Origin: Caldimicrobium sp.
GTDB taxonomy: Bacteria > Desulfobacterota > Thermodesulfobacteria > Thermodesulfobacteriales > Thermodesulfobacteriaceae
Length of the DNA stretch: 64,000 nt
Direction of reading: 5' to 3'
NCBI GenBank assembly: GCA_025059715.1
Contig: JANXCE010000003.1
Location: forward strand, 20,908-84,907
Shown: positions 52,050 to 61,293 of the stretch, in pieces
How positions within the stretch are numbered: the first letter of the stretch is position 1
How the letters are laid out: each line of letters starts with the position of its first letter
Notes under the pieces: generated by a model
What the model was told of the DNA's origin: nothing
Database searches by the model: none
What the model saw: the letters and a program-made list of their open reading frames with translations, nothing else
Program-made: the position numbers and the translations under genes

Positions 52050-52274
52050 ATGCAAGAATTTTCTACTCTCGGTAGATTTCTCATAATACTCGGCTTGGTT
52101 TTTCTTATAATAGGTTTGCTAATTAATTTCTTACCCAAAATCCCCTATCTGGGTAAACTGCCTGGCGACATTCACATTAGAAGAGAAAATTTTACCTTTT
52201 ATTTTCCTTTAGCTACTTCTCTACTCTTAAGTTTGTTAATAACTATTATTTTAAACTTGATTTTAAGAAGATAA
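52050..52274 (+). CDS. DUF2905 small membrane protein
   Basis: The 74-residue protein has two membrane helices around the conserved short segment KIPYLGKLPGDIHIRREN, which defines DUF2905. Function is unknown. It stands between divergent mtaB and a convergent glycosyltransferase 10 nt away. Confidence 0.85.
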   Translation: MQEFSTLGRFLIILGLVFLIIGLLINFLPKIPYLGKLPGDIHIRRENFTFYFPLATSLLLSLLITIILNLILRR

Positions 52275-52284
52275 AATGAATCTC

Positions 52285-53613
52285 TCAATTCACATACACA
52301 TACCAAATTTTTCCCCTTTTATAGGGATCAGGAAGCACAAATTTTGGAGTTATCTCATTTATAAGGGTGGGCGACAATAAGATAGAGTCAGTTTTTATAT
52401 TGTTTTTAGGGATAACCTCCTTTAATAGTGGGCAAGGTCTTTTGAGAATGTATGGGGCTAAGGGATTAAATTCTCTGTAAAGATAACACTCTTTTTTAGG
52501 CGATAAGGTCTTTTTCCAAAGAGCGGTTTTAAGCAGCAATTCTTCTCGGTGATAAAAATTACTTAAAATAATAATCGAAAGGTTTAGAGTCACCAATACT
52601 ATTCCCCAGGTATAGAGAAATTTTTCATTGTAAAGCCTTAGCAAGATATTTGTAAAAAAGAGGGCTGATATAGGATATAAAAAGAGAAGATACTTGTCAA
52701 ATTTTTCACCCGTAATGCTTAAAAGAATCAGAGGGACAATAAAACTTGCTAAGTATACTTTATCTTCAGAAGAGAACTCTCTCAAAGTTTTCCTTAAGAT
52801 TTTGATGCGCCAAAGTAGCAAAAGAATAAAGGGTAAGAAATTTAGGGCAAAGGCTTTAAAGTAATAATAAAAGGGGTCACTTCTGGTAAAAAGCCTCTCT
52901 CCAATATCGGTATGTAAAAGTTGTTGAAAGACCTCTTTTCCATAGGTCAAGTATCCATAAAGAAACCAAGGCGAAACTATGAGGATGAAGGACACCCATC
53001 CGGGAAGGAAAAAAAGAAGACGAAAGATTGCTTTCTCCTTAGTTAGCAGAGAGATAAGAAAAAAAGCTGGGATTAGAAAAAAATGAAGAGGCCCCCTTAC
53101 TAAAAAAGCTAAAGCAAAGCTTATGTAAAAGAGTAAGGCATCCTTGGTGGACTCCCTATCTCTATACCTTAAAAAGAAGTAAAAACTTAAGGTAGTGAAA
53201 AATATGAATAAAGGTTCAAGATCTATACGATTAATAAAGGAAGTAAACCTAAAGGAACTAAAAAGTATTAAGAGAGCAAGAAGGGTCTTTGAAAGATTCC
53301 TCTGGAGTATTAAGTAAATAAGATAGGTAGTTCCTATGTAGCAAAGGATGGAAAAGAACCGGAGGGAAAAGATTTCTACTTCCCAGATGTGGCCTAGGGC
53401 AAAAAGGGGAATTGTAAGCCAGGTATATAGAGGAGGCTTAGTAAAATAGGGTTCTCCATTTAGTGTGGGAATAAAGGTTCGATTTAAAAAACTTTCCTGA
53501 ACAATAAGGGCTCTTCTTACTTCTTGATAAGATAGAAGTGGCAAAAAAGCACTAAAGCCAATTAAAAGGAGACAAAGTAATATTAAGACTAAAAAATATT
53601 TCTTGGGGGACAT
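52285..53613 (-). CDS. GT39/ArnT-like membrane glycosyltransferase
   Basis: This 442-residue protein has about ten membrane helices. Its start region (SYQEVRRALIVQESF, then EPYFTKPPLYTWL) matches ArnT and other polyprenyl-phosphate-sugar transferases, which move a sugar from a lipid carrier to lipid A, glycan or protein outside the membrane. The acceptor is unknown. It is the first gene of the surface-polysaccharide region. The 5' gap (53614-53683) separates it from divergent sugar genes. Confidence 0.85.
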   Translation of the reverse strand: MSPKKYFLVLILLCLLLIGFSAFLPLLSYQEVRRALIVQESFLNRTFIPTLNGEPYFTKPPLYTWLTIPLFALGHIWEVEIFSLRFFSILCYIGTTYLIYLILQRNLSKTLLALLILFSSFRFTSFINRIDLEPLFIFFTTLSFYFFLRYRDRESTKDALLFYISFALAFLVRGPLHFFLIPAFFLISLLTKEKAIFRLLFFLPGWVSFILIVSPWFLYGYLTYGKEVFQQLLHTDIGERLFTRSDPFYYYFKAFALNFLPFILLLLWRIKILRKTLREFSSEDKVYLASFIVPLILLSITGEKFDKYLLFLYPISALFFTNILLRLYNEKFLYTWGIVLVTLNLSIIILSNFYHREELLLKTALWKKTLSPKKECYLYREFNPLAPYILKRPCPLLKEVIPKNNIKTDSILLSPTLINEITPKFVLPDPYKRGKIWYVYVN

Positions 53614-53683
53614 AGGTAAAAATATTTTAGATAAAAAAAAAGGACTTTACAAGCAAGAAAAAAAGGTATAAGTTTGGGAAATT

Positions 53684-54751
53684 ATGAAATTGAAGATTGG
53701 AATTATTGGTTGTGGCAAGGCAGCGGAGAGGCATTTAAAAATCTACCAAACTCTTCAAGATAAAGTAGAGATAGTGGGGGTAGCGGATATTAATCCAGAG
53801 AGAGCTAAACTTTTCAGTAATGCCCTCTCAGCTAAAGCATACACAGATTTTGAAGAGATGCTCAAAAGAGAACCTATTGAGGTGGTTGATCTTTCTCTTC
53901 CCTCCGGTTTGCATGGGAAAGTGGGCAAAAAGATTTTAAAGAAATTTCGAAAGCATCTGTTAGTTGAGAAACCCTTAGCTCTTACCCTGAAAGAGGCTTA
54001 CGAATTAGTAAATCTCTCCAAACAATATAATCTGAAGTTAGTTACTATTTTTCAAAATAGAGCCAATCTTCCAGTAATTAAAGTTAAGGAACTTTTGGAA
54101 AAGGGCATGTTGGGTAATTTAATTTTGTTATCTATCAAATTTTATTGGTGTAGAAGGCAGGCTTATTATGATAGTGCTAATTGGAGGGGCACTTGGGCCC
54201 AAGATGGTGGTGTCTTGGCTCAGCAGGGTTGTCACTTCGCGGACATGATGGTCTACTTGGGAGGTAAAATTGAGAGTGTATTTGCTCGCATGGGAACCTT
54301 TTTAGTTAATATTGAAGCGGAAGATCTGTTAGTTGGTTTAATAAAATTTAAAAATGGAGCTTTGGGAACGATAGAAGCAACCACTTGTGCAAGACCAAAA
54401 GACATTAAAGCAGAGGTTGTAATCTTAGGTGAGAAAGGATCGGCCATCATCGGAGGTTTTAACATGAATCGACTGGATTATATCGCCATGGAGGAAGTAG
54501 TTAATACGGAGGACCTCATCCGAGAATACAAAGAGAATCCTAATCATCCTTTAGGTTATTCTCACTTTGTTTATCTCTCTTCAGCTATAGATTTTTTTAG
54601 AGAAGGACTAAAACATCCCTTTATTGTAGAGGGAGAAGAGGCCATCCCTTCTTTAGAGTTGATCACAGGGCTCTATGAGTCCGCAGAACGAGGAAAGGCA
54701 GTCTTTTTTCCTTTCAGAACTTATAAGTGTAAGCTTGGTAAAGGAGTGTAG
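53684..54751 (+). CDS. Gfo/Idh/MocA-family sugar oxidoreductase
   Basis: The 355-residue protein has an N-terminal NAD(P)-binding fold (IGIIGCGKAAERHL), the catalytic lysine motif EKPLALT and the C-terminal beta-sheet domain with the GGVLAQQGCHFADMM region. Together with the DegT aminotransferase two nt downstream it resembles WbpB/WlbA-type UDP-sugar dehydrogenase and WbpE/WlbC-type aminotransferase pairs, which convert a UDP-N-acetylhexosamine derivative to a 3-amino sugar. The exact sugar is not shown by sequence alone. Confidence 0.88.
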   Translation: MKLKIGIIGCGKAAERHLKIYQTLQDKVEIVGVADINPERAKLFSNALSAKAYTDFEEMLKREPIEVVDLSLPSGLHGKVGKKILKKFRKHLLVEKPLALTLKEAYELVNLSKQYNLKLVTIFQNRANLPVIKVKELLEKGMLGNLILLSIKFYWCRRQAYYDSANWRGTWAQDGGVLAQQGCHFADMMVYLGGKIESVFARMGTFLVNIEAEDLLVGLIKFKNGALGTIEATTCARPKDIKAEVVILGEKGSAIIGGFNMNRLDYIAMEEVVNTEDLIREYKENPNHPLGYSHFVYLSSAIDFFREGLKHPFIVEGEEAIPSLELITGLYESAERGKAVFFPFRTYKCKLGKGV

Positions 54752-54753
54752 TT

Positions 54754-55863
54754 ATGAAAAAAATTCCCCTTCTTGATTTACGCAGAGGTTTTCAGGAGAT
54801 TGAAGAGGACATTTTTAGGGGTTTTAAAGAGGTTTTTCGATCAATGAGAGTACTCAATGGTCCAAATGTAGAAGCTCTGGAGAGAGAATGGGCAGAATAT
54901 CTTGGAGTTAAGTATGCCTTCGGTTGTAGTTGTGGAACTTCCGCTCTCATTATGGCTCTTATAGCTGTTGGTATAAAAAGGGGAGATGAAGTGTTAGTTC
55001 AAGCCAATGCTTTTATTGCGGACTTTGAAGCTATATACTTTGTAGGAGCAGAGCCCATATTTTTAGATATTGATCCTACTAATTTTGGTCCGGATTTAGA
55101 TGATCTAAAACATAAAATTACTCCCCAAACTAAGGCCTTAATATTAGTTCATATGTATGGCTATCCCTGTGAGATGGATGATATTTTAGAAGTCTGCCAA
55201 AAGCACAATATAATTCTCATAGAGGATGCCTCACACGCCCATGGAGCGGAATATAAAGGAAAAAAGGTAGGGTCCTTTGGAAAGGTGGGTTGTTTTAGTT
55301 GTGGCCCTGTGAAAAATTTTAATGCTATAGGTGATGCAGGTATGGTGGTTACAAACGATGAAAAAATTGCCTTTAAGCTGAGATATCTTAGGGTCCATGG
55401 GCAAGTAGAGAAAAATCACTCCCATTTCCCAGGTTTTAACTCAAGATTAGATGAACTCCAAGCAGTCATATTAAGAGCAAGACTAAAAAGTTTAGATCAG
55501 AAGAACGAAAAAAGGAGAGAAATCGCCCAATACTATACTGAAAACCTTCGGGGTATTGGCGATCTTTACTTGCCTCCTTTAGACCCTCCCTATAGAAAGA
55601 GTGTGTATCATAGATACATGATTGGATCATCCCAGAGAGAAAAATTAGTTAATTTTCTAAGAGAAAAAGGTATAGAAACTGGCTATTATTATCCAATACC
55701 TTTACATCAACAAAAGGCCTATCTTGATTTATTCAACAAACGTTGGCATCTTCCTACAGCAGAAAAACTCTCAAAAGAATTATTAGCTATACCTATATAT
55801 CCAGAACTTACCTCTGAAGAGATTGAATACATAGTTTCTACTATTAGGGAATTCTTTAATTGA
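54754..55863 (+). CDS. DegT/DnrJ/EryC1-family sugar aminotransferase
   Basis: The 369-residue pyridoxal-phosphate enzyme has the family start IPLLDLRRGFQEIEEDI, the phosphate loop CGTSALIMAL, the cofactor lysine in SCGPVKNFNAIGDAG, and the RLHG-like YLRVHGQ region. It would aminate a keto-sugar made by the neighbouring oxidoreductase. The start is 2 nt after that gene and the next gene follows at once, so they form one operon. Confidence 0.92.
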   Translation: MKKIPLLDLRRGFQEIEEDIFRGFKEVFRSMRVLNGPNVEALEREWAEYLGVKYAFGCSCGTSALIMALIAVGIKRGDEVLVQANAFIADFEAIYFVGAEPIFLDIDPTNFGPDLDDLKHKITPQTKALILVHMYGYPCEMDDILEVCQKHNIILIEDASHAHGAEYKGKKVGSFGKVGCFSCGPVKNFNAIGDAGMVVTNDEKIAFKLRYLRVHGQVEKNHSHFPGFNSRLDELQAVILRARLKSLDQKNEKRREIAQYYTENLRGIGDLYLPPLDPPYRKSVYHRYMIGSSQREKLVNFLREKGIETGYYYPIPLHQQKAYLDLFNKRWHLPTAEKLSKELLAIPIYPELTSEEIEYIVSTIREFFN

Positions 55864-55879
55864 AAAATTGTGGTTAACC

Positions 55880-56794
55880 ATGGATAAAAAACTTATTTCA
55901 CTAATAATTCCTATGCATAATGAAGAGGGAAATGTGAGATTCGTATTTGAAGAAGCAAAGGCCATATTGGAGGAGATAAGAAGTGAGAAGGGTTATGAGT
56001 ATGAATTAATCTTCGTCAATGATGGAAGTCAAGATAAGACCTTAGAGATTCTTAAATCTCTAAAACGCACTGAAGAGCGAATTAGAATTTTAAACATGGA
56101 TCGTAATCGTGGAGAAGCCTCTGCCCTATCGGCAGGTTTTTATTACGCTTGCGGCCAATATATTTTCACCATGGATGGTGATGGACAAAATGATCCTCGT
56201 TATATTAAGGATCTTCTTGAAAAACTTGAAGGTGGCTATAAAGTGGCTACAGGGTTTAGAATTAAGAGAAAGGAACCCTTTTTCTCGCGAAGGCTTCCTT
56301 CCTTTTTAGCCAATCGAATTATTGGTTTTGTTACTGGGTTGAAGGTTAGAGACAATGGTTGTTCTCTAAAGGGATATGTAGCAGAGATTCCTAAAAGACG
56401 GCAAATTCCCCATGGATTTCATCGCTTTCTTCCAGCCTTTTTTGAGGTCACCAATGAAGAAGTAGTGGAAATACCTGTATTAGACCGAAAAAGATATTGG
56501 GGTAAATCTCACTACGGTCTTAAACGGACCTTTGAAGTCTTGAGAGAATTGATAACCTTTCCCTTTCTAAAAAAATCTCTCTATTATGAAAAATTTTTTA
56601 AAGCGCTAAGTTATGGTCACATAATTTTAGCTCTCTCTATTGGCCTATGGCTCATTTTTTCACCGAATTGGTGGAAAATTCTCTTAATATTAGCCTTATC
56701 ATTAGGAGCAGGATTAAGCAGGGTAATTTATAAAAATCTTAATAGATACAACTTAGCTCAAAGAGAGGGAGTTTTTCAAGTAGAAGAATTATAA
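55880..56794 (+). CDS. Family 2 glycosyltransferase (DPM/ArnC-like)
   Basis: The enzyme has 304 residues. The N-terminal GT-A domain (ISLIIPMHNEEGNV, FVNDGSQDKT, MDGDGQNDP with the DxD metal site) and two C-terminal membrane helices match polyprenyl-phosphate sugar transferases such as dolichyl-phosphate mannose synthase and ArnC. It would load a sugar on a lipid carrier for GT39-type enzymes, several of which are nearby. The ATG at 55880 fits the family N-terminus; a TTG four codons upstream is possible. Its end overlaps a dead gene on the other strand. Confidence 0.88.
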   Translation: MDKKLISLIIPMHNEEGNVRFVFEEAKAILEEIRSEKGYEYELIFVNDGSQDKTLEILKSLKRTEERIRILNMDRNRGEASALSAGFYYACGQYIFTMDGDGQNDPRYIKDLLEKLEGGYKVATGFRIKRKEPFFSRRLPSFLANRIIGFVTGLKVRDNGCSLKGYVAEIPKRRQIPHGFHRFLPAFFEVTNEEVVEIPVLDRKRYWGKSHYGLKRTFEVLRELITFPFLKKSLYYEKFFKALSYGHIILALSIGLWLIFSPNWWKILLILALSLGAGLSRVIYKNLNRYNLAQREGVFQVEEL

Positions 56795-57800
56795 ATTATA
56801 TAATAACTTTTAGAGGAATCCCTTTTGTTTCCAAAACTTTTCAAAGTAAATCCCAAATCCTCAGCAAGGCAAGTTAATTCAGAGGGAAGCCTTTTTCTAA
56901 CAATTATGATTTTACAAGTTTGCAAGGCCTCCTCAGGGGAATCTACTTTAGATAACTTTTCTTTTACTTGAGCATATAAGAAGAAATTTGCCACTGGTCG
57001 TCCTTCCTTGGAAAAGGAGCAAACACAGGATTTCTGGTAAGTTTGAAGTAGTTCTTTAAAAAAAGCCCAGCTTCTTTCTCAGTGCTCATACTGTATTTGG
57101 GCTGAATAAAGGCGAAGTGTAAACTTTGTATAATTAAATTAAAAAACTTAAAATTAAAGAATATAGGATGTTTACCCATTTTCATCTACCTGTATTAACA
57201 AAAATTTGTAAGATCAGGAAAAAAAATGTAATTGTTATAACTTTCCAATTTAGAGGGTAGCCGTATACTATGCTTTGCTAAATAAAATGTTATTAGAAGT
57301 ATAGAAAAAGGAAGTATAGATAAAATATAGTATCCTCTGCGAGCTTCTGCTAAAGTAAAAATAATGTAAATCGCTAAACTTACTTAAAAGCAATAATTTT
57401 TCATCTTTAGTTATCACTTTGAAATTTTTAACTGTGTAATAAAGGGCTCCTATGAGAAAGGGGCTATTGGTCATAACCAAAAGGGGCCAATAGAGTAGAT
57501 AAATATAAAAAGGAATAATTACCGCAACTGCGGTTATGCCTTTGCTCAGGGTTGCAAACAGCAGAGACACAAAGAAAGAGGAAATAGCCCAATATGGAGG
57601 TCTTATCACGAAAATAAAAATATCTCTTAAGTGCTAAAACAATTTTTTCAAAAAGGTGAAAAATTTTTTAAAAGTAAAGAAAGGGGCTTATGAAGAATTT
57701 TTTTGGGGGTCAATCTCCCCAACTTTCCTTGGCCACCAAAAAGGGTTTCTTTCCAAGATAAGCGGAAAGTGCTAATACTATAACTCGTGAAAGGTCCCCT
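56776..57800 (-). pseudogene. Decayed GT39-type glycosyltransferase gene
   Basis: Reading on the minus strand in changing frames gives pieces of a membrane transferase of the GT39 family. Near 57780 is VIVLALSAYLGKKPFL, then the ORF at 57268-57609 (LFATLSKGITAVAVIIPF), then LAEARRGYYILSILPFSILL, then KYSMSTEKEAGLFLKN (56964-57185) and the C-terminal ANFFLYAQVKEKLSKV (56776-56994). Frameshifts, stops and an apparent deletion break the gene, so it cannot make a full protein. It lies between two intact plus-strand transferase genes; no other coding sequence is seen in the 57801-57847 gap. Confidence 0.72.
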
Positions 57801-57847
57801 CTTTTCAAAGATCATCATTGATAGTAAATTAACAAAAATTTTTAAAG

Positions 57848-59467
57848 ATGAAAGGTAAAAACTATCTTTTGTTTTCTTTTATTTTACTAATCTTTGGTCT
57901 AAGCTTATACTTACCTTTTATTTCTGGAAAGGAATTTCAAGGAGAAGAGGGCAGAAGGGTCCTTATAGCTCTACAAATGCTTGAGAGTGGCAATTTTTTA
58001 TTTCCTCACCTCTTTTCTGAACCCTATTTTAATAAACCCCCCCTTTATAATTGGATTTTAGCCCTTGGTTTTTACATTGTTGGAGATTATTCGGAGTTTA
58101 CTGCTCGCACAATTTCAGCCCTTTCATTAATCCTATGTTCTATTTTTATGTTCCTATTATGGGTAAAAATTTGGCAAAACATTGATGAGGCCTTGTTTAC
58201 CCAAAAATCAAGTATTTTCTTTCTGTTACTTCCAGGGTTCATTTTTCTAACTCTGCCAGAGGTCATAGATAAGGCTCTTAGAGCAGAAATTGATGGTTAT
58301 TACACTTTACTTATAACCCTGTCAATTTTTTTATGGTTTTACTTTCATGAGCTTAAAAGTAAGAAGAAAGTGGCTTTTTTAATAAGTGGTTTTTTTATTG
58401 GACTTGCTGTTCTTACAAAAACCTTTCACGCTATAGTATTTCTATACTTGGCTATTATACCCTACTTGTTAATGGAAAAGAGACTAAAGGAACTCTTAGG
58501 GCTAAATCACCTATTAGGCTTACTGACTGTATTTATAGTATTTCTTATGTGGGCTTTACCGGTGAGTATGGAAATTGGTATATCACCTTTTTTAAAGGCA
58601 TGGTTGCAGGAGTATTTACATGCTACTAAAGGCGAGGCAATGCCCCTTTCTCAACACTTGGAAAGTTTCACTATTTCTGCCCTTCTTGGTTATTCTCCTT
58701 GGATTTTCTTTTTAATTTCCCTTGGTGATATTAGATTTAAGTCTTTCCTCAGAGAAAATCCAATAATAAAAAGACTCTTTCTCTTTTCTATTATCTTTTT
58801 TTTAAGCTCTTATCTTTTTCACTTTTTATTTCCCGGAGCAAGACTGCGTTATGCTCTGCCTGCCATAGGTGGATTAGTTTATAGTGTTTCTATATGTATC
58901 TTGTTCTTACTGGTTAAAGGTATATCATTTAAAACCTTATCCTACTTGACTAAAAGTATCGCCTTATTTTTTTTAATCTTTTCAGTTTCATTTTACTTTT
59001 ACCTTAACAAAAAAAATTTAGAGCTTGATTTTTTCTTCTATTTATTACTTTTTTTATTACTCCTCATAAACATGTTTTTTCTTTTAAGACCTGTAAATTT
59101 GAAAACCTTTATTGTTTATTTAATAGCTATAGTTTTTATAGTAAAACATTTATATACAACTTTTTATTATCCTCTGCATCAAAGGGAGATGAATTATTAT
59201 AGAAAGGCCTCCTTTGAAATTGTTAAGCTAATTGAACCAACAAGGGAATTATATTTATGTAAAGTTATACCTCATCATATGATTTATTATTTAAAATATC
59301 GTTATAGATTAGTTGAAAATATTCATTATCTTAAGTCGTGTGAAGTTCTTCCTACAAACTCAGTAGTTTTGATGTTAGAGAAAGAACTAAATGAGCAAAT
59401 AATTTCTAAGTATAAAATTAATACTATTATAATAAGGAATAAAAAATATGTTCTACTTTTCACTTAG
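57848..59467 (+). CDS. GT39/ArnT-like membrane glycosyltransferase (second)
   Basis: The 539-residue protein has about twelve membrane helices and an ArnT-like N-terminus (FQGEEGRRVLIALQML, then EPYFNKPPLYNWILAL). It belongs to the same family as the transferase at 52.3 kb and the pseudogene next to it. It is AT-rich. The last 15 nt overlap the end of the convergent kinase-like gene. The sugar and acceptor are not known. Confidence 0.85.
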   Translation: MKGKNYLLFSFILLIFGLSLYLPFISGKEFQGEEGRRVLIALQMLESGNFLFPHLFSEPYFNKPPLYNWILALGFYIVGDYSEFTARTISALSLILCSIFMFLLWVKIWQNIDEALFTQKSSIFFLLLPGFIFLTLPEVIDKALRAEIDGYYTLLITLSIFLWFYFHELKSKKKVAFLISGFFIGLAVLTKTFHAIVFLYLAIIPYLLMEKRLKELLGLNHLLGLLTVFIVFLMWALPVSMEIGISPFLKAWLQEYLHATKGEAMPLSQHLESFTISALLGYSPWIFFLISLGDIRFKSFLRENPIIKRLFLFSIIFFLSSYLFHFLFPGARLRYALPAIGGLVYSVSICILFLLVKGISFKTLSYLTKSIALFFLIFSVSFYFYLNKKNLELDFFFYLLLFLLLLINMFFLLRPVNLKTFIVYLIAIVFIVKHLYTTFYYPLHQREMNYYRKASFEIVKLIEPTRELYLCKVIPHHMIYYLKYRYRLVENIHYLKSCEVLPTNSVVLMLEKELNEQIISKYKINTIIIRNKKYVLLFT

Positions 59468-60220
59468 CAAATTTTTATATTCCCTCTTTCTTTTTCTTTC
59501 AGACACTATATTGGAAAAGAAAACAAAGGTTTCCTCAGGTAGATAAGAATAAACTTTCTGGTATTCCGTGAAGATAATCTTTTTTGCCTCTCGAAAACCG
59601 ATCCATTCTAAACTCATGGCTAAGGGGGCAAGATCTCTTAATCGTTCTCCTAATGAAGGTTCTCTATTTAGAAATTTTATGCCATCTATGTCAAAGATTT
59701 TAATTCCTTCTAAGGGTTGATAATAAAAATTATTATATTTAGTATCACGAAGTAAAACTTTATTTTGATGTAAACTATATAGAAACTGTACGAGATTTTG
59801 AATGAGCTTATAGCCTTGGTTTATATTCCCTAAGAAATCATCTTTGTTGAGAAAGCCCTTAGAAAGGTGGTAATATACAATTCCTGCGTAAAAGTTTTCT
59901 CCAGAAATTATGGCTCTTAGAGGCACTTGATAGATAATCAATAGTGGTTGAAAGTGAGGTATTCCAAGTCTCCTTAACACATGTAAATTGTGCTTAAAAT
60001 CCTTTACTCTATTTCTTTTAAAAAGCCGTGGCTGATAAAGTTTAATAAAGTAATTTGGTTCTTGATCTCCGGCTGAGGTGGCTAATAGAATCAGATGAGA
60101 AGGGCATTTCTTTATTAGTTTGAAAACATAGGTTCCCTCATTCAACTTATGGAGAACCTTTTCTGTGGAAAGAGAATAAATTTTATAGGACTCTAAATTT
60201 TTAAAAAGTAATCTTAACAT
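59453..60220 (-). CDS. Lipopolysaccharide kinase-like protein (WaaP/KdkA family)
   Basis: The 255-residue protein resembles protein-kinase-fold LPS kinases. The catalytic loop reads VLLRDTKYNNF (Asp in the HRD-type position, Asn later), and the metal-binding DFG is DIDG. The Lys region is FIKLYQPRL. These enzymes phosphorylate Kdo or heptose of lipopolysaccharide core. The ATG at 60220 lies two nt after the GT4 stop, giving the natural start; the frame extends 10 codons upstream into that gene. It lies in an operon with a GT4 transferase. Confidence 0.78.
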   Translation of the reverse strand: MLRLLFKNLESYKIYSLSTEKVLHKLNEGTYVFKLIKKCPSHLILLATSAGDQEPNYFIKLYQPRLFKRNRVKDFKHNLHVLRRLGIPHFQPLLIIYQVPLRAIISGENFYAGIVYYHLSKGFLNKDDFLGNINQGYKLIQNLVQFLYSLHQNKVLLRDTKYNNFYYQPLEGIKIFDIDGIKFLNREPSLGERLRDLAPLAMSLEWIGFREAKKIIFTEYQKVYSYLPEETFVFFSNIVSERKRKREYKNLLSEK

Positions 60221-60222
60221 AG

Positions 60223-61278
60223 TTAGTATTCTAAATGGGAAAGTAGACAATCCACATATTGGTCCCAGGTTAGGTTTTTTATGGAGTTAGCTATTCTAAT
60301 GGGGTTGAAGGGTATTTCCAAGGCCTTTAAGATAGATTTTCTAAAGGACTCAGGGTCTGGTTCAGCAATAAATCCGTTAATTCCTTCTTTTACAAATTCT
60401 TTAGTGCCGTCATAGGGAGTTGTTATTACTGGGGTTCCACTAGCAAGGGCTTCTAAGGTAGCTAAGGCTCCTGGATCATAGAGCGTGGGCAAGACGAAGA
60501 GATCTGCCAGCGCATATAGTTCTTCAATTTTAGAGACCTTTCCAAGATAAATTATTCTCTCAGCATTTTTACCTTCAACCCCTGCAACAACGAGCTTAAT
60601 TCTTTGCGGAAGGAAAGGCATAATCTTAAGAAGAACCTTTAGTCCCTTTCTTTTTGTATCCAAGCCCACAAATAATAGCAAGTAGTCCTCCTTTGAAAAG
60701 CCCCACTTTTCTCTCAAGAGGTGTTTTAAATTCTTATTGAAGGGGTTAAATTTTGCTTGATCGAGGCCTCTGTAACAGATAAAGGTTTTATGAAAAAAAG
60801 AAGGATAGTGTTTTTCTATAAGAGATTTGCCCAGTGAAAAGAGGCTTATGATTTTTTTAGCTTTTAACAGGGTTTTTCTTTCCAGATTTAACAAAGTTTG
60901 ATAACGGAATCTAAAGGGAGCTATAAAGGGTTGCTTTTGTTCTATTAAAAAGGCAATTAGGGGATCACACATTATGAAGAGATGAGCGGCTATGGGAATG
61001 CGGGCAAAGTTTATTATTGTTGCCTTAGGAATTTGAGATAAAATTTTTTTTGCTTGAAGATAGAAAAGTAGGTGTTTCGGAACAGAGCCAAAACCTTGGA
61101 ATTTAATTGGATAAAAGGAAATTTTATTTTTTACCTCCTCTGGAAAGAGGATCTCATGAGCAATTACTCCGACTTGGAAACCTCTTTCAAGGAGTTTAAT
61201 GGCAACATGAGCCGCGTGACTCTCTGCCCCTCCTAACCCTAACCCAACTTTATAACGCACAATGAAGATTTTTTTCAT
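60223..61278 (-). CDS. Family 4 glycosyltransferase
   Basis: The 351-residue protein has a GT-B fold. The first domain begins IFIVRYKVGLGLGGAESHAA (nucleotide or acceptor loop) and the second has LFVGLDTKRKGLKVLL and the retaining-transferase site DPGALATLEALASG, where the usual first Glu is Asp. It may be a WaaG-like core sugar transferase. The gene lies between a multi-spanning membrane protein and a WaaP-like kinase on the same strand, which supports a role in outer-membrane sugar assembly. Confidence 0.88.
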   Translation of the reverse strand: MKKIFIVRYKVGLGLGGAESHAAHVAIKLLERGFQVGVIAHEILFPEEVKNKISFYPIKFQGFGSVPKHLLFYLQAKKILSQIPKATIINFARIPIAAHLFIMCDPLIAFLIEQKQPFIAPFRFRYQTLLNLERKTLLKAKKIISLFSLGKSLIEKHYPSFFHKTFICYRGLDQAKFNPFNKNLKHLLREKWGFSKEDYLLLFVGLDTKRKGLKVLLKIMPFLPQRIKLVVAGVEGKNAERIIYLGKVSKIEELYALADLFVLPTLYDPGALATLEALASGTPVITTPYDGTKEFVKEGINGFIAEPDPESFRKSILKALEIPFNPIRIANSIKNLTWDQYVDCLLSHLEY

Positions 61279-61293
61279 TTGACATTACATTGT